A stretch of 64,000 nt of DNA, taken from positions 3,224,001 through 3,288,000 of the forward strand of contig NC_065872.1 of assembly GCF_933775445.1 (NCBI RefSeq), written 5' to 3'. Below, piece by piece: positions 25,369 to 39,500 of the stretch. The translations under genes and the position numbers were made by a program. This stretch comes from Argentina anserina (lineage: Eukaryota > Streptophyta > Magnoliopsida > Rosales > Rosaceae). Numbering within the stretch: position 1 is the stretch's first letter; each line of letters starts with the position of its first letter. Below the pieces are notes generated by a model. It did no database searches. It saw only the letters and a list, made by a program, of their open reading frames with translations, and had not been told where the DNA came from.

Positions 25369-28300
25369 TCCCAGAATAATAGCAAGCATGAAGATCATTT
25401 TTGACGTACGTTAACCCAAGAATCATAGCTAGTACAGCTGAAGAGGATGAAGACGAACATATTATTAATTCATGGGCCTCTTTAATTTATGATATGTTCT
25501 TAGTTTTTCTTTCTCTGTCTCATTTCTTTTGAATAAATGGATCCTGTATCCTTGACATCATCATGATATGGTAGTACTTAACTAGGTAGCTAAGCTCTCG
25601 ATCGTTATTGATTTATGGTGCTTGTGCAGTTGTGCTAACCATTATACTCTGTTAGTTACACGTTACAATTATTGGCAATCTCTATTTCTATTTAATCTTC
25701 CATGATCGAGACAACTTATTTGGACTAATCAATTTAATAGCAAGTGATGGCAGATAACATATCTATCTTTTAACTTCTAAAGTCTAAACACCATTTTATG
25801 ACTAGTTCGGGGAACTTAAATTGGATACCTCACCATTATTGGAGTTTCTGATCACTATGATTATTCTAATCATGGGCTAACTAGCTATAACAAGTTTTCT
25901 AAATGACAAGCAACAGAGATAACCAATCAGTCACCTCCTAAGAATGAACAGACCCGACAAGTGACAACTAGAATTAACGTAGACATTGTATAATGTTTAC
26001 CCATGACTTAATAGAGTCTCGACTCTCGATCATACGTAAACATTACACTTTTCTAGATTGATTAAAATTAACCAGCACAAGTTTGTGGCATGAAATAATT
26101 AAGAAGTAATTAAGTTCTAGCTAATATTTGTGAAAACTACAGATCTGGATTCCACCTCTTACTTTTAATTAGCAGCATATCAGCAGCCTTGCATATAGCA
26201 GCGACACTTTTGCAGTAGTAGTGAAACTTGAAGGTATACGTACTGAGCTGCTGTACGTATACGATTATAGGGTTCGTGAATATATACCTAGATAGAGACA
26301 TTACAGGCGTTTGGAAAATGCCAAATGACCATATATGACTTTTACACAACTCTGAACTGGGACCAAAGTTCATAATTTTGGACAATGATCGAGACCTGTA
26401 ATTCAGGCCTTATTCAGTGTTTTCTGTGCAGCTTCATCAATACAATTTACTGGCTGGTCCAATGTATCACGAATCATACGTAGTTCTTGACTTCAAATTA
26501 AGTTCTTGACTTCCATTCTGATGTCAATTTATATTATGCAAATTAAAAGAGGAGATTGAAGTTCAAGTTAATCAATATATATTAATTATGTAATATGTAA
26601 ATTGCTGCACTAGTTCAGAATGTAGAAAACTATGGACATAGTCGTGTGTGTGTATATATATAATTATATATCCTCTAAATATTCCCCAGACTCAAGATTC
26701 TGAAAGATTGAATATTTCAAAGTGTTGAAACTAGTCTATGAAATCTTCCATGACAGGAATTTAGTTTCGTTTTAGCTAATCTTTGAGGGGCCATGTAATG
26801 TTGGAGAATATTTTTCTGTCTAGGGTTTTGGATCGACCTCCAGAAAATCCATATCGATACATATATATAGGATTGATCAATCATAAAGACAAAGTGTTAT
26901 CAGTTTAGTTCTGTGACAACAAAGCTTACACATGCATCGATCGGGTACGTATAGATCGATATTACTTTTAAGATAAGGAAGAATTGAAGCTAGTCCACAA
27001 GCTCAAAAGAAAACACAGTATCTCATTCTAGGAGTTTAATTCGATCATGATCGTGTCTGACTGTTCGGTAAAGTTAATTAACACTTAACAGCTTATAGAT
27101 TTTGTATCTTTGTGTCAATTCCATTAAAAGGACTAGCTAGACGTTCAAGTGGTATAATCCCTAAAAAAAAGTAAAAAAATTATTTCGACATTAATCAAAC
27201 TCTTATATACTGCTCCATGTATATGTACAAATGCCAAGTTCAACTAATTTGGGTTTGTATGAAGTAAATGTAATCGATCTCGTACAAGTGTACGTATCAA
27301 ACATAAGTATGAACAAGTATCATAAGTGCTCTTTTAATACTAATTATCTAACATATGAATATATATACGTACACTTATTTCCTCAAACAATGCAACTAGG
27401 AATATACCTAGCTACTTGAATATTGGCACTGATATTATAGAATTTACTTAGATCTTTTCTGTCTGTATGTTTCTATTTGTCTGGTTGAGTGAATACGACC
27501 TGTCATATATTTATTACAACTTTTAAATTACAGGGACATTTCAGCTAACAATGTCATAGCTTCTTCCATTAATATACCTGTAAGGCTGTAACTATCTCTC
27601 TCTGCTGGTGTCCAATTATACGGAACCTTCAGCCAATGAACCCACGTATTAATATGTTCACATGAATCTTGTGGACGATAGGACTTTGTTTCTTATAGCA
27701 GATGAGTACAAAGTTTCATTTATCTCTAAGATCCCTAGCTTTTTCCAGATCTAGATATACAAATACAAACGCATTTATATGTCATAACGTACGTGGATGT
27801 CATTGTACGTATTGGAAGCTCGATCGGCTGGGATTGAAACACCAAAATGACTTCAATTTGTATACCGATTGTATTTGCTATATATAATTCTATTTCAACT
27901 ACCATGTTCATTTTCTTGGGTACGTAATCGATATTTTTTCTCGATCCATTGCTTATTTTGAACTAATTTAGGCTTAACTAAGGAACAATTTCTTTTAGAC
28001 GATATATAATGACATGCATGAGCTAGGTCATGAATGCGCATATATAATGTGGTATGTTGTCAATTCATCATGATGAATTGAATAACAAAACGAATTACAT
28101 GACGGTTTCGTACAAACCAATGACCTTCATATTATAAGTTCATTGGTCTTTCAACCTTTACAATCATTTCATTACTTATCAAAACAAACATCAAATTTAA
28201 AAACATCAATCCAACTCAAAAACCTATCGAATTACTGTATTAATATTGATGAAAAGAAAAACTAGCGATGACAACAAACACCCAAACCTTAATTATAAAT

Positions 28301-30295
28301 TAACTCCATTTATAATCTTACATGCATTGTGATTATTACGCTTGCAACCTTTGTTTATAGCACCATATATATCACGCTACCAACATAGAAGAATGAAGGA
28401 TAGATCATGTAGATATATTGACTACGTGATGGCGATAATCGGTTCATTGATCGATCAGCTTCTTAACCATTACCCAATATACTAAGTTTAGCGTACCAAG
28501 CAATTCAGGTTAGTGAACAATCTATATCAGTTAAACGTGGATTCCACCACTGATTGTGAAATTCATCTTGCACATTTTCTCGTATTGATTAGTCCTTCAA
28601 TTCATGATCTTTAATCAATTAACTAATCTGTACGTACGTATACCGTTCTATTAATGCATGTCATGGCAACCTAGAAAACGGAAATTTAATTTTATAGTGT
28701 TTTAGAGTGTTGGAACTCTTGAATTACGTATTATATTGTAACTTGTTTGAGAAATGCCACGTATCGATTTCATTTTGAAATTTTATTAATCATAATTTCA
28801 TAAACGTACATTGCAGAACACACATCAATTCTTAAAACGAGTTGATTCACACATAAGTTTTATGGATGTCTTCTGTCTTCATTTTTTTTTTAAGATGTCA
28901 CTTGCACCTTCTTGGGTCAAATCCACCTTTAGTTAACACAATAGACATGGTTGACCTCCAGTAGACAAAGAAATGCATAATCTTTCTAATTTCGTTGATG
29001 TCTGTCTCCCTGATCGATCATCTCTAATATGGTGGGTTATGGATGGCTAATTAAATAACTTTTGCTTTCATATTTAGGTCAACTTTGTATGTGATTTCTT
29101 TAAGGTACCGAGACCTACAATTATTACTATTTCTATGTCACCTGTAATTATCAGGTGAGGTTAAAGTTTCTTCTTCTTTGAGCTTCTCTCTTTTCATATT
29201 ATTCACATTTGTTGACATGGATCGTCTCGAATATAGAAACTTATCAATTTGCTATATCAAAACCTACCCCAAGTGTACGTATCTAGCATAGATTATTCAA
29301 AGACCGAGTACTAGGGATAAAACTTCACCAGGTCAATCACGTTGGTACATATTCATACTTAATTTATCTGAGTTGCTATCTAAATGTGAAATGTCCTCTA
29401 AGAGTCTTCAGGACCTTACTTCTATATCAAAATTACTGTCATTTGGCTTCAAATTCTTTGCCAAATCTATACTCTTGGATATATTAATTGTTTTTCTTCA
29501 TCATTCTGAAACCTTCATGCACAAGTGGTGAATGAGGCATGACAAGAGAACCAATCCCTTTCCGGAGTAGCGAGACCAATGTTGTTCCATATTATGTTTC
29601 AAGGCACTAGAGCTGAATGGGGATAAACTTTTCTACAAAACTTAGTTTCCCTTTATCTGACCAGAGTTATATACAAGCAGTACTGGTGGAAGCAGAAGAT
29701 ACGTATAAAATCATGTGATGCAAGTGTGACTGCATAGGAGACCCCTCTTATACAAAGATCAACTATTGACAACGGAAAACCGGGGAAGAAGATATTTGTA
29801 ATCATGTGATGCCATTTTTTTTGTATGAGATAATCACAGAGCATATACATTTGACAATGAAGTTTATTGAAAATACCCAAAGCGAAATCCTTGCACAGAA
29901 GATTATGTGATTCCATTGCAAAGGAAGAATCCGCGATACATTGTAGAGTGGAAACAACACTGATCTATGCACCACCAAAGACGAGCAAGAAAGGTGAGCA
30001 AAAACAAAACAAAATTTTTCGACCTCACGAGGGTTCAAAGGGGGCAAGGGGATAATTTACAATGCTAAACGGAAACTAATTTAGAAGAGAAAGTTACCGT
30101 GATAACGTCTTGGTCTCAATTAGTATTTATGTGATTCACTCTTGCTCCATCAGTAAGATGCTGCATAGCTCCGCAGTATAAACACATTCAGTTAGTCGAC
30201 CTCCTTTGCACTCTGAAATACCCGTCCTTCAGAGTATAACAACCCCAAATGCTGAGGCCAGCAGTGCAGTTTTCTGGTCAATGTTTTATTTATCA
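25369..30295. other. 4.9-kb gene-free spacer
   Basis: MYB 3' UTR on the left, antiporter 3' UTR on the right (genes converge). Very AT-rich, with many GTACGTA and ATATATA motifs. I found no open gene, tRNA, terminal repeat or tandem array that I can defend. Confidence 0.5.
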
Positions 30296-33200
30296 TCATA
30301 AATGATGAGATTCTTGGACCAAGAAAGCAATACGCTTAGCACTATCTGAGCGAAAGCTATCTCCTTTAAAGCCAATCTGGGAGGAGAAACCATATTTAAG
30401 ATACCTTATAGATTTGCTCCAACAAGAACTATGCACAACTGTATCCAGTGGGACATTTTCCCATGGTGAAATTCTATAAGATAAAAATTGCAGAACATTA
30501 CCTCACTTGGGCTATCAGGGGAGAGCCACCGTAATGACACCCCAAGATGAACAACAGCAGGAATCATCTTGAATAGCAACGGTGTAGTGACCTGCATTAT
30601 TACAATAACAAAATCAACAATTAGTGAACTGGCTATTTTCCCATGGTGAAATTCTATTAGACAAAAAGCAATTGAAAAGAAATTGACAGGAACTGGCTAT
30701 TTAAAAGTAACAGGGAGACATCAGTGAGCATCAGCATAAGGAAGATTGTTTGTAAATGGTGAAACAAATCACAATATATATCATAATAGCCAACATACCA
30801 GACTAAGAGCTGTTGTGCCTAGAAGTAACACATACAATTTACCCTGCAGCAGTGATAGAACCATTAGTTACAATGTAAGCACATATTAAGGTTTGATTCC
30901 TAGATTAAGTGGGTTTTGCAAGGAAATTAGCTAAACTTGAACAAAATTCTTAAAAGGGCAAATACAGGAGAAGCACCCACCTCTACCAGATGAAGATTAG
31001 AAGCGCGGCTTAGTAGTACAAAAGCAAATTCTCCGATTTGTGCCAAAGACATTCCAACCTACAGATGATTTTAACATAAGGCTCCTTACATCAATAAAAT
31101 GTATGAAGTAAATGAATATAAAGCTCTCTTAGCATCTTTTGGAATCTTACAAGAAGGGAAGTCTTGTTATTGTATCCAAACCCCTTCACAACAGTAGAAA
31201 CCACTACAGTTTTTACAATGATTACCAATATAACAGCTGCTAATAATATATCAACATGATTCCAAAGGAATTGAACATCTATCAACATCCCAATGCTTGC
31301 GAGAAAAAGGGCAGCAAACATATTGCGAATGGGCTCAACCTGCATGACAGAAACGAAGTCACAAACAAGAGCAAGAATATTAGTTTCTTCAACTGAAACT
31401 TTAAAAGGAAAAGACCATTTTCTGTAAATGCAACCGGAAGAATCACATTTTATTTTTTAAATACTTAAGCAAGATTTCTGCTGCTGAATTTTTCATTCCT
31501 ATTTCATATATGAAAAGAATTATCAAATTAAACAATTTGGAAGCTTTTTATTCTTTTCCCGCTGTCAATGTTCACTTGTTCCTAACATGAAGTTCTTAAT
31601 ACATGAGTATCAGAGTATCACACTATGAAGCACGGACATGCCAAAGAGGCAGCATATCGTGTCGGACACGGACATGGACACAATATGGCAAAATTCGGTC
31701 GGACACGGCCAAATATGTGTGTCCTATTTCAATACGGTTTAGACACGGAGAACTGCTCCCAAAGCTGTACAAATCACACCGTCGACCCCTCTTCTTGGTG
31801 TTTCTCTCTTAAACCAGTTTTCGTTGATTTCAATTGAATGGATTCCGAGTTATTCACTCAAGGAATTCGGATGATTTATCAAGCAAACCTAGTTTTCAAT
31901 CCATCAAGGAAGAAGTTGAATTAACATATGGTTGGGTATCGTGGTGATTGATGAGAGAATTTGAATGAGGCGATCTGGATTTCGGGTGAAGATAGCCATT
32001 GATAGCTTCCGATTGATATTATCAGATGTTTCTGGGATAGAGAAGCTGCAGTGGAGGTGAGATTGTGGGAGTTCTAAATATAGCTAGAAAGAATCATGTG
32101 CGTGGATGTATATGCTAGTAAGGGTGTGTATTAGTTCCTTGTTTTAATCTTAATTGTACAAGATGATTAAAAGGAGATCCAACGGCTCTGCTTCTTCTTC
32201 CTCAAATTGGCCATAGAAAAATAGATAAGTATATACAATATATATTAAAATTTAATATTTAATATTTAATTTAACGTGTCCGTCACGTATCCGTGTCCAA
32301 ATTATTTTACGTTTGATGTGTCTACGTATCGTATCGTGTCCGTATTCGTGCTTCAAGGTATTATATTTATAGGTATAATATGAAACATATACTAGAAATT
32401 GAGGCATACACGGAAGGGAAAAAAGGGAGAAAACATGAAAAGAATACATATATAAAAAGAGAGAGAATAACAGCTCCTTAAGTTCAAATGTACATAAATA
32501 CCTTACCTGTTCAAGTGTATGTTGACCTAGATCAGTTGTTGATATCATCACTCCTGCTGCAAAGGAACCCAATTCAAGACTTAAACCCAGCTTATCACTA
32601 CACTGAAATGACATGACAAGGCATGTATTATTTTGTATCCGCAGGGAGGCATCAGATATATGCTGTGTACCTAAGGTACTTGAGGCAGGCATTAAGCCAT
32701 TAACAACAAGGACACCCCCGCCCAAAAAAAAAACAGAGAAATTACTCGTTGAAAAGGATGGTATAATAGTCCGATGTATAAATTGTGTGTATTTAAGTGC
32801 ATTATGTATGAGGTCATAGATGTAAATAGAAAGAAGTAAGACAAACCCAAGCGACAAGTAAGCAGAATGCCACAGATGCCAATTGATAGAGTTCGTTAGT
32901 CTGCACACAAAAGAAAAATGTGCATAACATAATCTGTATAATAGTACAGCATCGAGATGCATCAAATTGAAAACTTGCCAATACCTGAGAAGATAAGCCT
33001 ATCATAAGTTTAAGGAACCATGGCACACAGGAACGTGATAATATTGATAACGTGGCCAAAAATGCAAGCAAGACCACCAACCTGTAGCATGAGACACAAG
33101 GCACTTATGCACAAATCATATAGACTTGTACGCATGAAAACAAGATAAAGGAGTTATTTCTGCATTAAGCAGAGGCATTTGTCATCAATGGCATAAATAT

Positions 33201-36200
33201 GTATATTATGATGCCTTAAAATGATCTTTACTTACGATTTGGTCATGGATACAACTCCTTGCAGAATACCAGAAGTACCACCAAGAACTGGAAGCAGAGC
33301 AAATAGCAAACCCACAGCACAGTCCTAGTAGGTTACATTTTTGAAGAAGTGAGAAATAATAAAGTGGGTCTGAATCTTACACGTTATCATTATAATACTA
33401 AGTAGCACATGCTTAGTAGGTGCTACTTGCTACAAACTGAAAAACTTATACATGGTATCAGAACCTGCATTATAAGAGTGCCAACTGTGACTTGACCATG
33501 AAGAGCATTAATGCTATTTCTTTCCATCAAAAATTTTAAAACCTGCAGAACCAAAAAGATGAGCTTATCAAGAAAATGCTGATCTTTTAGCATCTTATAT
33601 ATCTTACTACCCACAACTGTACAATTTCATATCAGCATCACCCTTCCTATAGAATAAGGAGAACAAACCCAGTATATTCCTACATAAACTATTATAAGCC
33701 CCATAGGCATTAGAGAAACACTATTACAACCAGTTTGCAAAGATTACAAACTGAACAGGTAATCAAATCATATATTTTCCCAAGGTTACAAAAGAAGAAA
33801 ATATACTGATATCAGTGCATAGATCGTTACCACTGCTGTTGAAGACATAGAAAGAAATGCACCAACAAATACCCCTTCAGAAGTTCTTCCGCCACATAAC
33901 TGGAAATGATTGGCAGCTCTGTAACATTAGAACATTGAGAGAAGTGGGAAAAAATGATAGATAGTGTAAATAATGCATATTTGCTCAGTTTTCTATTACA
34001 GGTTGAAGTATGATCATTTACAGTCTAATTGAATAACAAGTGAATTCCTACTTGATATATTTTCAAGCTTTCTTTCCGTACCAAATAAGAAGCTGATTAT
34101 CATGCTACACTTACTGAGGCTGTTATTCCACACAAGCACATAAATAGGAAAGTCTGCAGTAAACCTCCCAAGACGGCCACTGCTCGAACAACCCGAAGCT
34201 GCAAACTTGAAGAGGAGAGGGTAGTATCATGACCTAAATTGATTGACAAAAAAGATAGCAAATGTATACCACAACACAGGTTACATGCTAACCTTAGCAG
34301 CTGAGAATTCCAGGCCCAAGGCAAAAAGAAGAAATATAACTCCAAACTGAGCCACTGTCTCAACCTGCATGCTTGTTTTAATAAGAAAATGGAAGTAATA
34401 TGTATGAAGCTCGAATTGGAAAGAATGTTTTTCATAAAAACTATTAAGAGTGAAGTTTATGTAGCAGAACTGTACCTATATTTTCCTTTCTTCTATTTTT
34501 CTTTAAGACTGCTTAATACAGTTGTTATGCATATTGTGTGCTTGATTCAATTGTAGTGCATTCAGTTGTGCATGAACAGTCAAGCAGTTTAAATAATAAT
34601 GACAAAGAATGACGAGATTATTATAGATCACCTAAAATGAAGTGCAAAAGACCAAACTAGTATAACATGAGTATTCATGAATCATGATTTGAGACTTGCT
34701 AATGGAACAACTGAAAGCATAATCCTGAAGAAACGTTATAAAGGAAGCACAAAACAAAGGATCAGTCCAGCAAAATTGGAAAAAGGACAACATACTTGGA
34801 CCATTTCACTGACAAAACTCAAGCCTCCAGGGCCAATGGCAGATCCTGCAAGTAAGTATCCAGTAATGACCTGAAAATATTTGAAAGTAAAAGAAGATAA
34901 ATTTTTGACCAGAAGAGGATCTAGAAGCAAAGCGCTCATCCTCCCATTCAAATTAAGCAACTAAATGAAATAAACTCCCATTATTTAATAATTAAGTAGA
35001 ATCTAAGCAAAATTATGTGCCAAAGGACATACAGGTTGTCCAGCACAGGCAAAGGCAATGCCACCACACGTTGCTGAAACAATGACAACTACCAGATCTG
35101 ATATTAGTCTGTAACATGAAGAGGACATATCAGCAAACTTTTTCTGCCATGTATATATGAAATAGCAGTTGAAACGACGGTAAAGAATTGAAAGCTGACC
35201 TCAAGTCCACTTGCAGCACAGGATACTTTGACTTGAGATTGGATATAATAAAAACATTATCCTGATATAAAAAGAACATAAACATAAAAAGCATTTTAAA
35301 AGAGTGATGTGAACTATTATGTCATTATCAGCTTAAACAAATCGTTGACATTTCATGTACTTTCTATATTACTTTTCTACATTACGGGAAAAAAGTTATG
35401 ACATAAGCCAATGATAGGCAGCAAATATACCTTCCTATCTATTAGTGTAGGCATGTCTTCTGCTCCGTTCTCATTCTCCAGCTGGAAAACATCATGAAAC
35501 TGAAACGACCTAGCATAAGGCACACAAATTGTCATCAAACTCACTTCACGCATACTAGTACATATTTCCAGCCATTTCCAATAAATGTAAATCAACAAAG
35601 ATATTAGGTTCTCTCTTCACAAAAAATAGAACCACATACTTCTCCTCCTTGCTTTCGTTCTTCTTGGACTTAACTCTAGCTACTGTCTCCAGAGTCGCCT
35701 AACGAAAACAAAAGTACAAAACAACATCTCAAAAATGCATGCCGAGGATCATGCGAATGTACTCGCACAAACGCATTAGTTACAGTTTCCCTTTCTCGGC
35801 GATAATTATCAAGTATATGCATCTACAGAACACTACTCTGGAGTCTAGATCACAAATGCCAGCTCACCTGCTGTTCATTAACGCTATTATTGAAGCTGCC
35901 GGCATCGGCCGCTGCACACAAAGACGACAGTTCAAACAATCAGCTAGACAAACTAAACGCTTCAAAATTTCTATCCGCATTCTTCACCGAAAGCTAAATC
36001 TGATTATGATTAGCAATTTAGCATAACAAAGCAGTCAAGCTAAAAAAAGCGCAAAGAGATCGGCTAATCAGCACCATAAGAAATCCAGAACTTTCCGAAA
36101 TCAAATCAGAAGAACAAGCAACACCACCATGCATGAAATTGAAAGCAATGCAGTGATAAAGAGATGAAACTCAAAAAATCCAGAAAATTCAAAATCCAAT

Positions 36201-36515
36201 CCTCTAAATTGCAAGAACAAAACTACAGGAGATGAAAACAAAAATAAAAAAGAAATGAAGAATATTCGGACCTTGATTCTGCTCATTCTCAGGGAACTCG
36301 CGCTCGAGAGCCCGATCAATCATGTTCGCCAAGCTATCGTTACTAGATCTCGCCCGCGACGAGTTCTCCGACGCGGCATTGATCTCCTCCGCCGCCGCGG
36401 CCGAGTCAGACTCGTTCGACTCGGCGGAGGCCACCGCGGCTGGGAATTTGAGCCGGGGAACAGCGACGGCGCCGAGACAAAGCAGCGCGAGGATCGTAGA
36501 GAGGCGGAGCCTCAT
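30296..36515 (-). CDS. KEA4: K+ efflux antiporter, KEA4/5/6 group
   Basis: Cation/proton antiporter (CPA2) that exchanges K+ for H+; KEA4-6 act in endomembranes (Golgi, TGN, endosomes) in luminal pH and K+ control. Twenty coding exons, all in phase, 586 aa: 36515-36272, 35911-35868, 35698-35640, 35509-35431, 35261-35200, 35108-35033, 34870-34796, 34364-34293, 34198-34115, 33899-33831, 33542-33465, 33324-33236, 33081-32985, 32900-32847, 32602-32507, 31339-31151, 31058-30981, 30843-30799, 30591-30502 and 30376-30296. A signal peptide (MRLRLSTILALLCLGAVAV) leads into an acidic lumenal segment, then about a dozen membrane segments. Family motifs include VITGYLLAGSAIGPGGL, GAFLSMSSTAV and LIMQDCAVGLLFA. 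There is no KTN/NAD-binding domain, which separates it from KEA1-3. Calling it KEA4 rests on neighbours (ACC oxidase, tetraspanin, cytidine deaminase). Confidence 0.93.
31625..32355. mobile_element. Inverted-repeat element in antiporter intron 15
   Basis: Ends are TGAAGCACG (31625-31633) and CGTGCTTCA (32347-32355). Degenerate repeats of GTGTCGGACACGG type follow on the left and mirror GTGTCCGT on the right. About 730 bp, no coding frame. It lies in the 1.17-kb intron between the exons ending at 32507 and starting at 31339. I could not find a convincing target duplication, so the superfamily is open (a MULE-like relic is possible). Confidence 0.5.
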
Positions 36516-38047
36516 CGTAGAGGCCTGGAGTGTGATACGTCGTCGTTTTTGGGATTCAGAGAAGAAAGAATTCGAATTAGAGGGAAAAAGTTTTCAGTTG
36601 GGGACGGAGGAGCGAGGCGGTGTATGTGAAAGGACAAACTTGACCTCAGAAGCAAGCAAAGGCGTGGTGGGAACTCGGGTGCTTTGGGGTACTCCCACGC
36701 GCTGAGGGGAAGCGCGTGTTTAGCACGGAAAAACACGTGGCGAGTTTGAGGAGCGGGGTTAGTTACGCGGCGTTTTTGCTCGCCGTGGGGGGAGAAGGAG
36801 GGTGCATGAAGTGCAATGCAGGTGCGGTTTCATTTGCGTTTAGTCGCAGATTCTGTGGATCTTATTTTTACGCGCGCTGTGGCGGGTTTCGTGATCACGT
36901 GTGCTGATCTTGTGATACGGCACCGTTTTGGAGCGCAAATAACGTCACAATGTTTCTGCATGATGCTCTGTGTTTTTCTTTTCCTTCTCTAAGATTAAGT
37001 ATGGCTAGTCCTTCCCTGGTAGCATTCTTTGTTCTTGACTTCTTGGTTACCAAAGCAAAGTTACTCTATCAAATGGTAAAATGTAATTCACACAATAAAA
37101 TTCACTTTTAAAAAAAAGCAATAATTTTAGGAGAACCAAGTATGATATATTATAACTCCAATCTTTTTGCCTACACAGATCCTTGAATCAAAGCAGACCA
37201 AGTTACTTGTATCTGCTTAGTTTCCAGTATCTTAAGCAAGAGCTAACCTTTGAGGCTTTGATGCATTCTTGGGAATGATCTTCGTTATATTTTTTAAGGC
37301 GCAATTCAGTAGAATCTCTTTTATTTAGCAAGACTGTCTCTGGATTTCTAAGTCCTCAAGAAACTTTAACTTAGATACTTGCTAAAACTTCATGGGATTA
37401 TGTGTCCAACAGGATATACTTAATCTAATTCCCTAATCCATTTACTCGCATAAAGAATACTGGTAAACTATACCAGACCCAATACACATGACCCCAACTG
37501 CGAAATCAAAAAGAATAACTTACTAATTAAACAGCTTCTCTATTTATTTCTCTGACACCAGCTAGAAGATTGTGAGAGCTTTATGTCTCCTGATACACTG
37601 CAGAGTTGGGCACTAGTGCAATATGATAAGCGCCCACTGGGAAAGGTTTCCCCCTAGTTTTTCTTTGCCTGTTTGATTGGCAATTGATTCACTATCGAAA
37701 TGTCACACTCAATCAGCCCCTGGTTTTGTTTAAACTGACATATACCAATGAAAAACAGCTGATCAGGACTAACTTTGGTACAAAAATTTCCATGCAATAA
37801 TAAAAGGCCAGTGGGCAGACACATTTGAACAAAGGGAGACTGATAGTGATGCACGTGATGATTCCAAGTCAAAAGGTGTACGTATTAGTCAAGGAAGTTT
37901 AATTTTCAAAAGATTGAAGAAACAGAACCTGGTTTACTATAGAGATCTAAGTTACTTGTTGATCAGAATATCTTACATATAAAAATCACAGTGCTGCCCA
38001 AGCAATTCTATCTAATATAATATTCTGAATACAGTACTTTCTGGTCC
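36516..38047. other. Divergent intergenic region between antiporter and ACC oxidase
   Basis: The antiporter and ACC oxidase are transcribed away from each other. 36516-36910 is GC-rich with AACACGTGGC (a G-box-like CACGTG at about 36733) and GATCACGTGTG (about 36892), plausible light- or ABA-type elements. The rest is AT-rich without further genes. Confidence 0.4.
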
Positions 38048-38055
38048 TATAAATA
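38048..38055 (+). promoter_or_regulatory. TATA box of the ACC oxidase gene
   Basis: TATAAATA, 59 bp upstream of the ATG at 38107, leaving room for a leader of about 30 bases. Inference from consensus and position. Confidence 0.6.
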
Positions 38056-38106
38056 CTGCATTGCATCTTCATGTTTTCCAAATCAGGATAAGAGAGAGTG
38101 AAGGAA

Positions 38107-39218
38107 ATGGAGATCCCTGTCATAGACTTTGGCTTGATCAATGGTGAAGAGAGGAGCAAGACAATGGCTCTTCTGCACCAAGCATGCGAGCAATGGGGCT
38201 TCTTTCAAGTAAATGGGAATAATAGTTTTTTTTTTCGTTTAAGTCGAAATCTATTTCTAGTATCTTTTGCATTTCTAACATTTTGCTTATGATTGCAGAT
38301 TGAGAACCATGGAATCGACAAAAGGCTGATGGACAAAGTGAAGCAATTGGTAAATGCATACTATGAAGAAAATTTGAAGGAGAGTTTTTATCAGTCAGAG
38401 ATAGCTAGAAGCTTAGAGAAAAATGATACCTCTGACAAAGACTGGGAAACCACTTTTTTCGTCTGGCATCGCCCAACATCTAACATTGAAGCAATTCCAA
38501 ACATCTCAGAGGATCTCTGGTAAGTCAGTTATCAATAGAACAGCAGAACTACCATAATGTATCAACTGCAAAGTGACCCTGTAATTCCAAACATGTATAC
38601 TGAGTTTTATGCATGAAATGCAGCAAAACAATGAATGAGTACATAGATCAACTCATCAACCTGGCAGAGAAACTCTCTGAGCTCATGTGTGAGAATCTTG
38701 GTTTGGAGAAGGATGATATCAAGGATGCATTTTCAGGTAGCAAGGGTCCTTCTGTTGGGACAAAAGTTGCAAAATATCCTCAGTGTTCTCAGCCAGAACG
38801 CGTGAGAGGACTGCGAGAGCACACTGACGCTGGTGGGATTATACTATTGCTCCAAGATGACCAAGTTCCGGGTCTTGAGTTCTTCAAAGATGGCAAATGG
38901 GTTGCAATTCCACCATCTAAGAACAACACCATCTTTGTGAACACAGGTGACCAACTGGAAGTGCTGAGTAATGGAAGGTACAAGAGTACTCTGCACCGTG
39001 TCTTAACAGACAAGAACGGCAGTCGACTCTCCATTGCTACCTTCTATAACCCTGCCGGAGATGCCCTTATCGCTCCAGCTCCCAAACTCTTATACCCCAC
39101 TAGCTTCCGTTTTCAAGATTACCTGAAGCTTTATGCTGCCACAAAGTTCAATGACAAGGGCCCGAGATTCGAATCCATGAAACAAATGGCCAATGGGAGT
39201 AATGGTTTCTATGCCTAG
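38107..39218 (+). CDS. ACO1: 1-aminocyclopropane-1-carboxylate oxidase (ACO1-type)
   Basis: Fe(II)/ascorbate-dependent enzyme that converts ACC to ethylene, the last step of ethylene synthesis, in the cytosol. Exons: 38107-38208, 38299-38519 and 38624-39218, giving 305 aa. DIOX_N starts at MEIPVIDFG with WGFFQIENHGI. The iron ligands are H173 and D175 (REHTDAGG) and H231 (TLHRV). R241-x-S243 (RLS) is the carboxylate/bicarbonate-binding pair; RVRGLREHTDAGGIILLLQDD is the family signature. The start at 38107 agrees with the family. It resembles Arabidopsis ACO1 (At2g19590) more than the fruit-ripening ACOs. The G-box-like sites upstream may matter for regulation. Confidence 0.94.
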
Positions 39219-39500
39219 AAGTGCGAATTGCATAACATTTCTGCTTCTCTCTTCATATGTTTGTACTTTTGGTTTTGTTCTTATAAACTTGTCATGTCAT
39301 CTACCTAAAAGAAGGAAAGGCTTTTCAGTGAGAGAAGCACTATTTCTATCAATTAGTGTTTCTTTTGATTTTGAGAAGAAGCAATAAATGTTTTATCATC
39401 TCTCTTTCATTAATTGATTCGGAATTATGGTATACAAGGTCGTAAGGAAAAAATCAGCGTGGTCAAACAAATGAAAAACCAAATAGTCCCAAGTATTTTA

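Noticed and set aside
30296..36515. CRISPR arrays, operons and ribosome binding sites
   Set aside because: The window is clearly plant nuclear DNA with spliced genes; bacterial features were not expected and none was seen anywhere.
36690..36907. Small gene with frame starting near 36716
   Set aside because: It lies in the GC-rich divergent promoter, has no motif and no support beyond being open.
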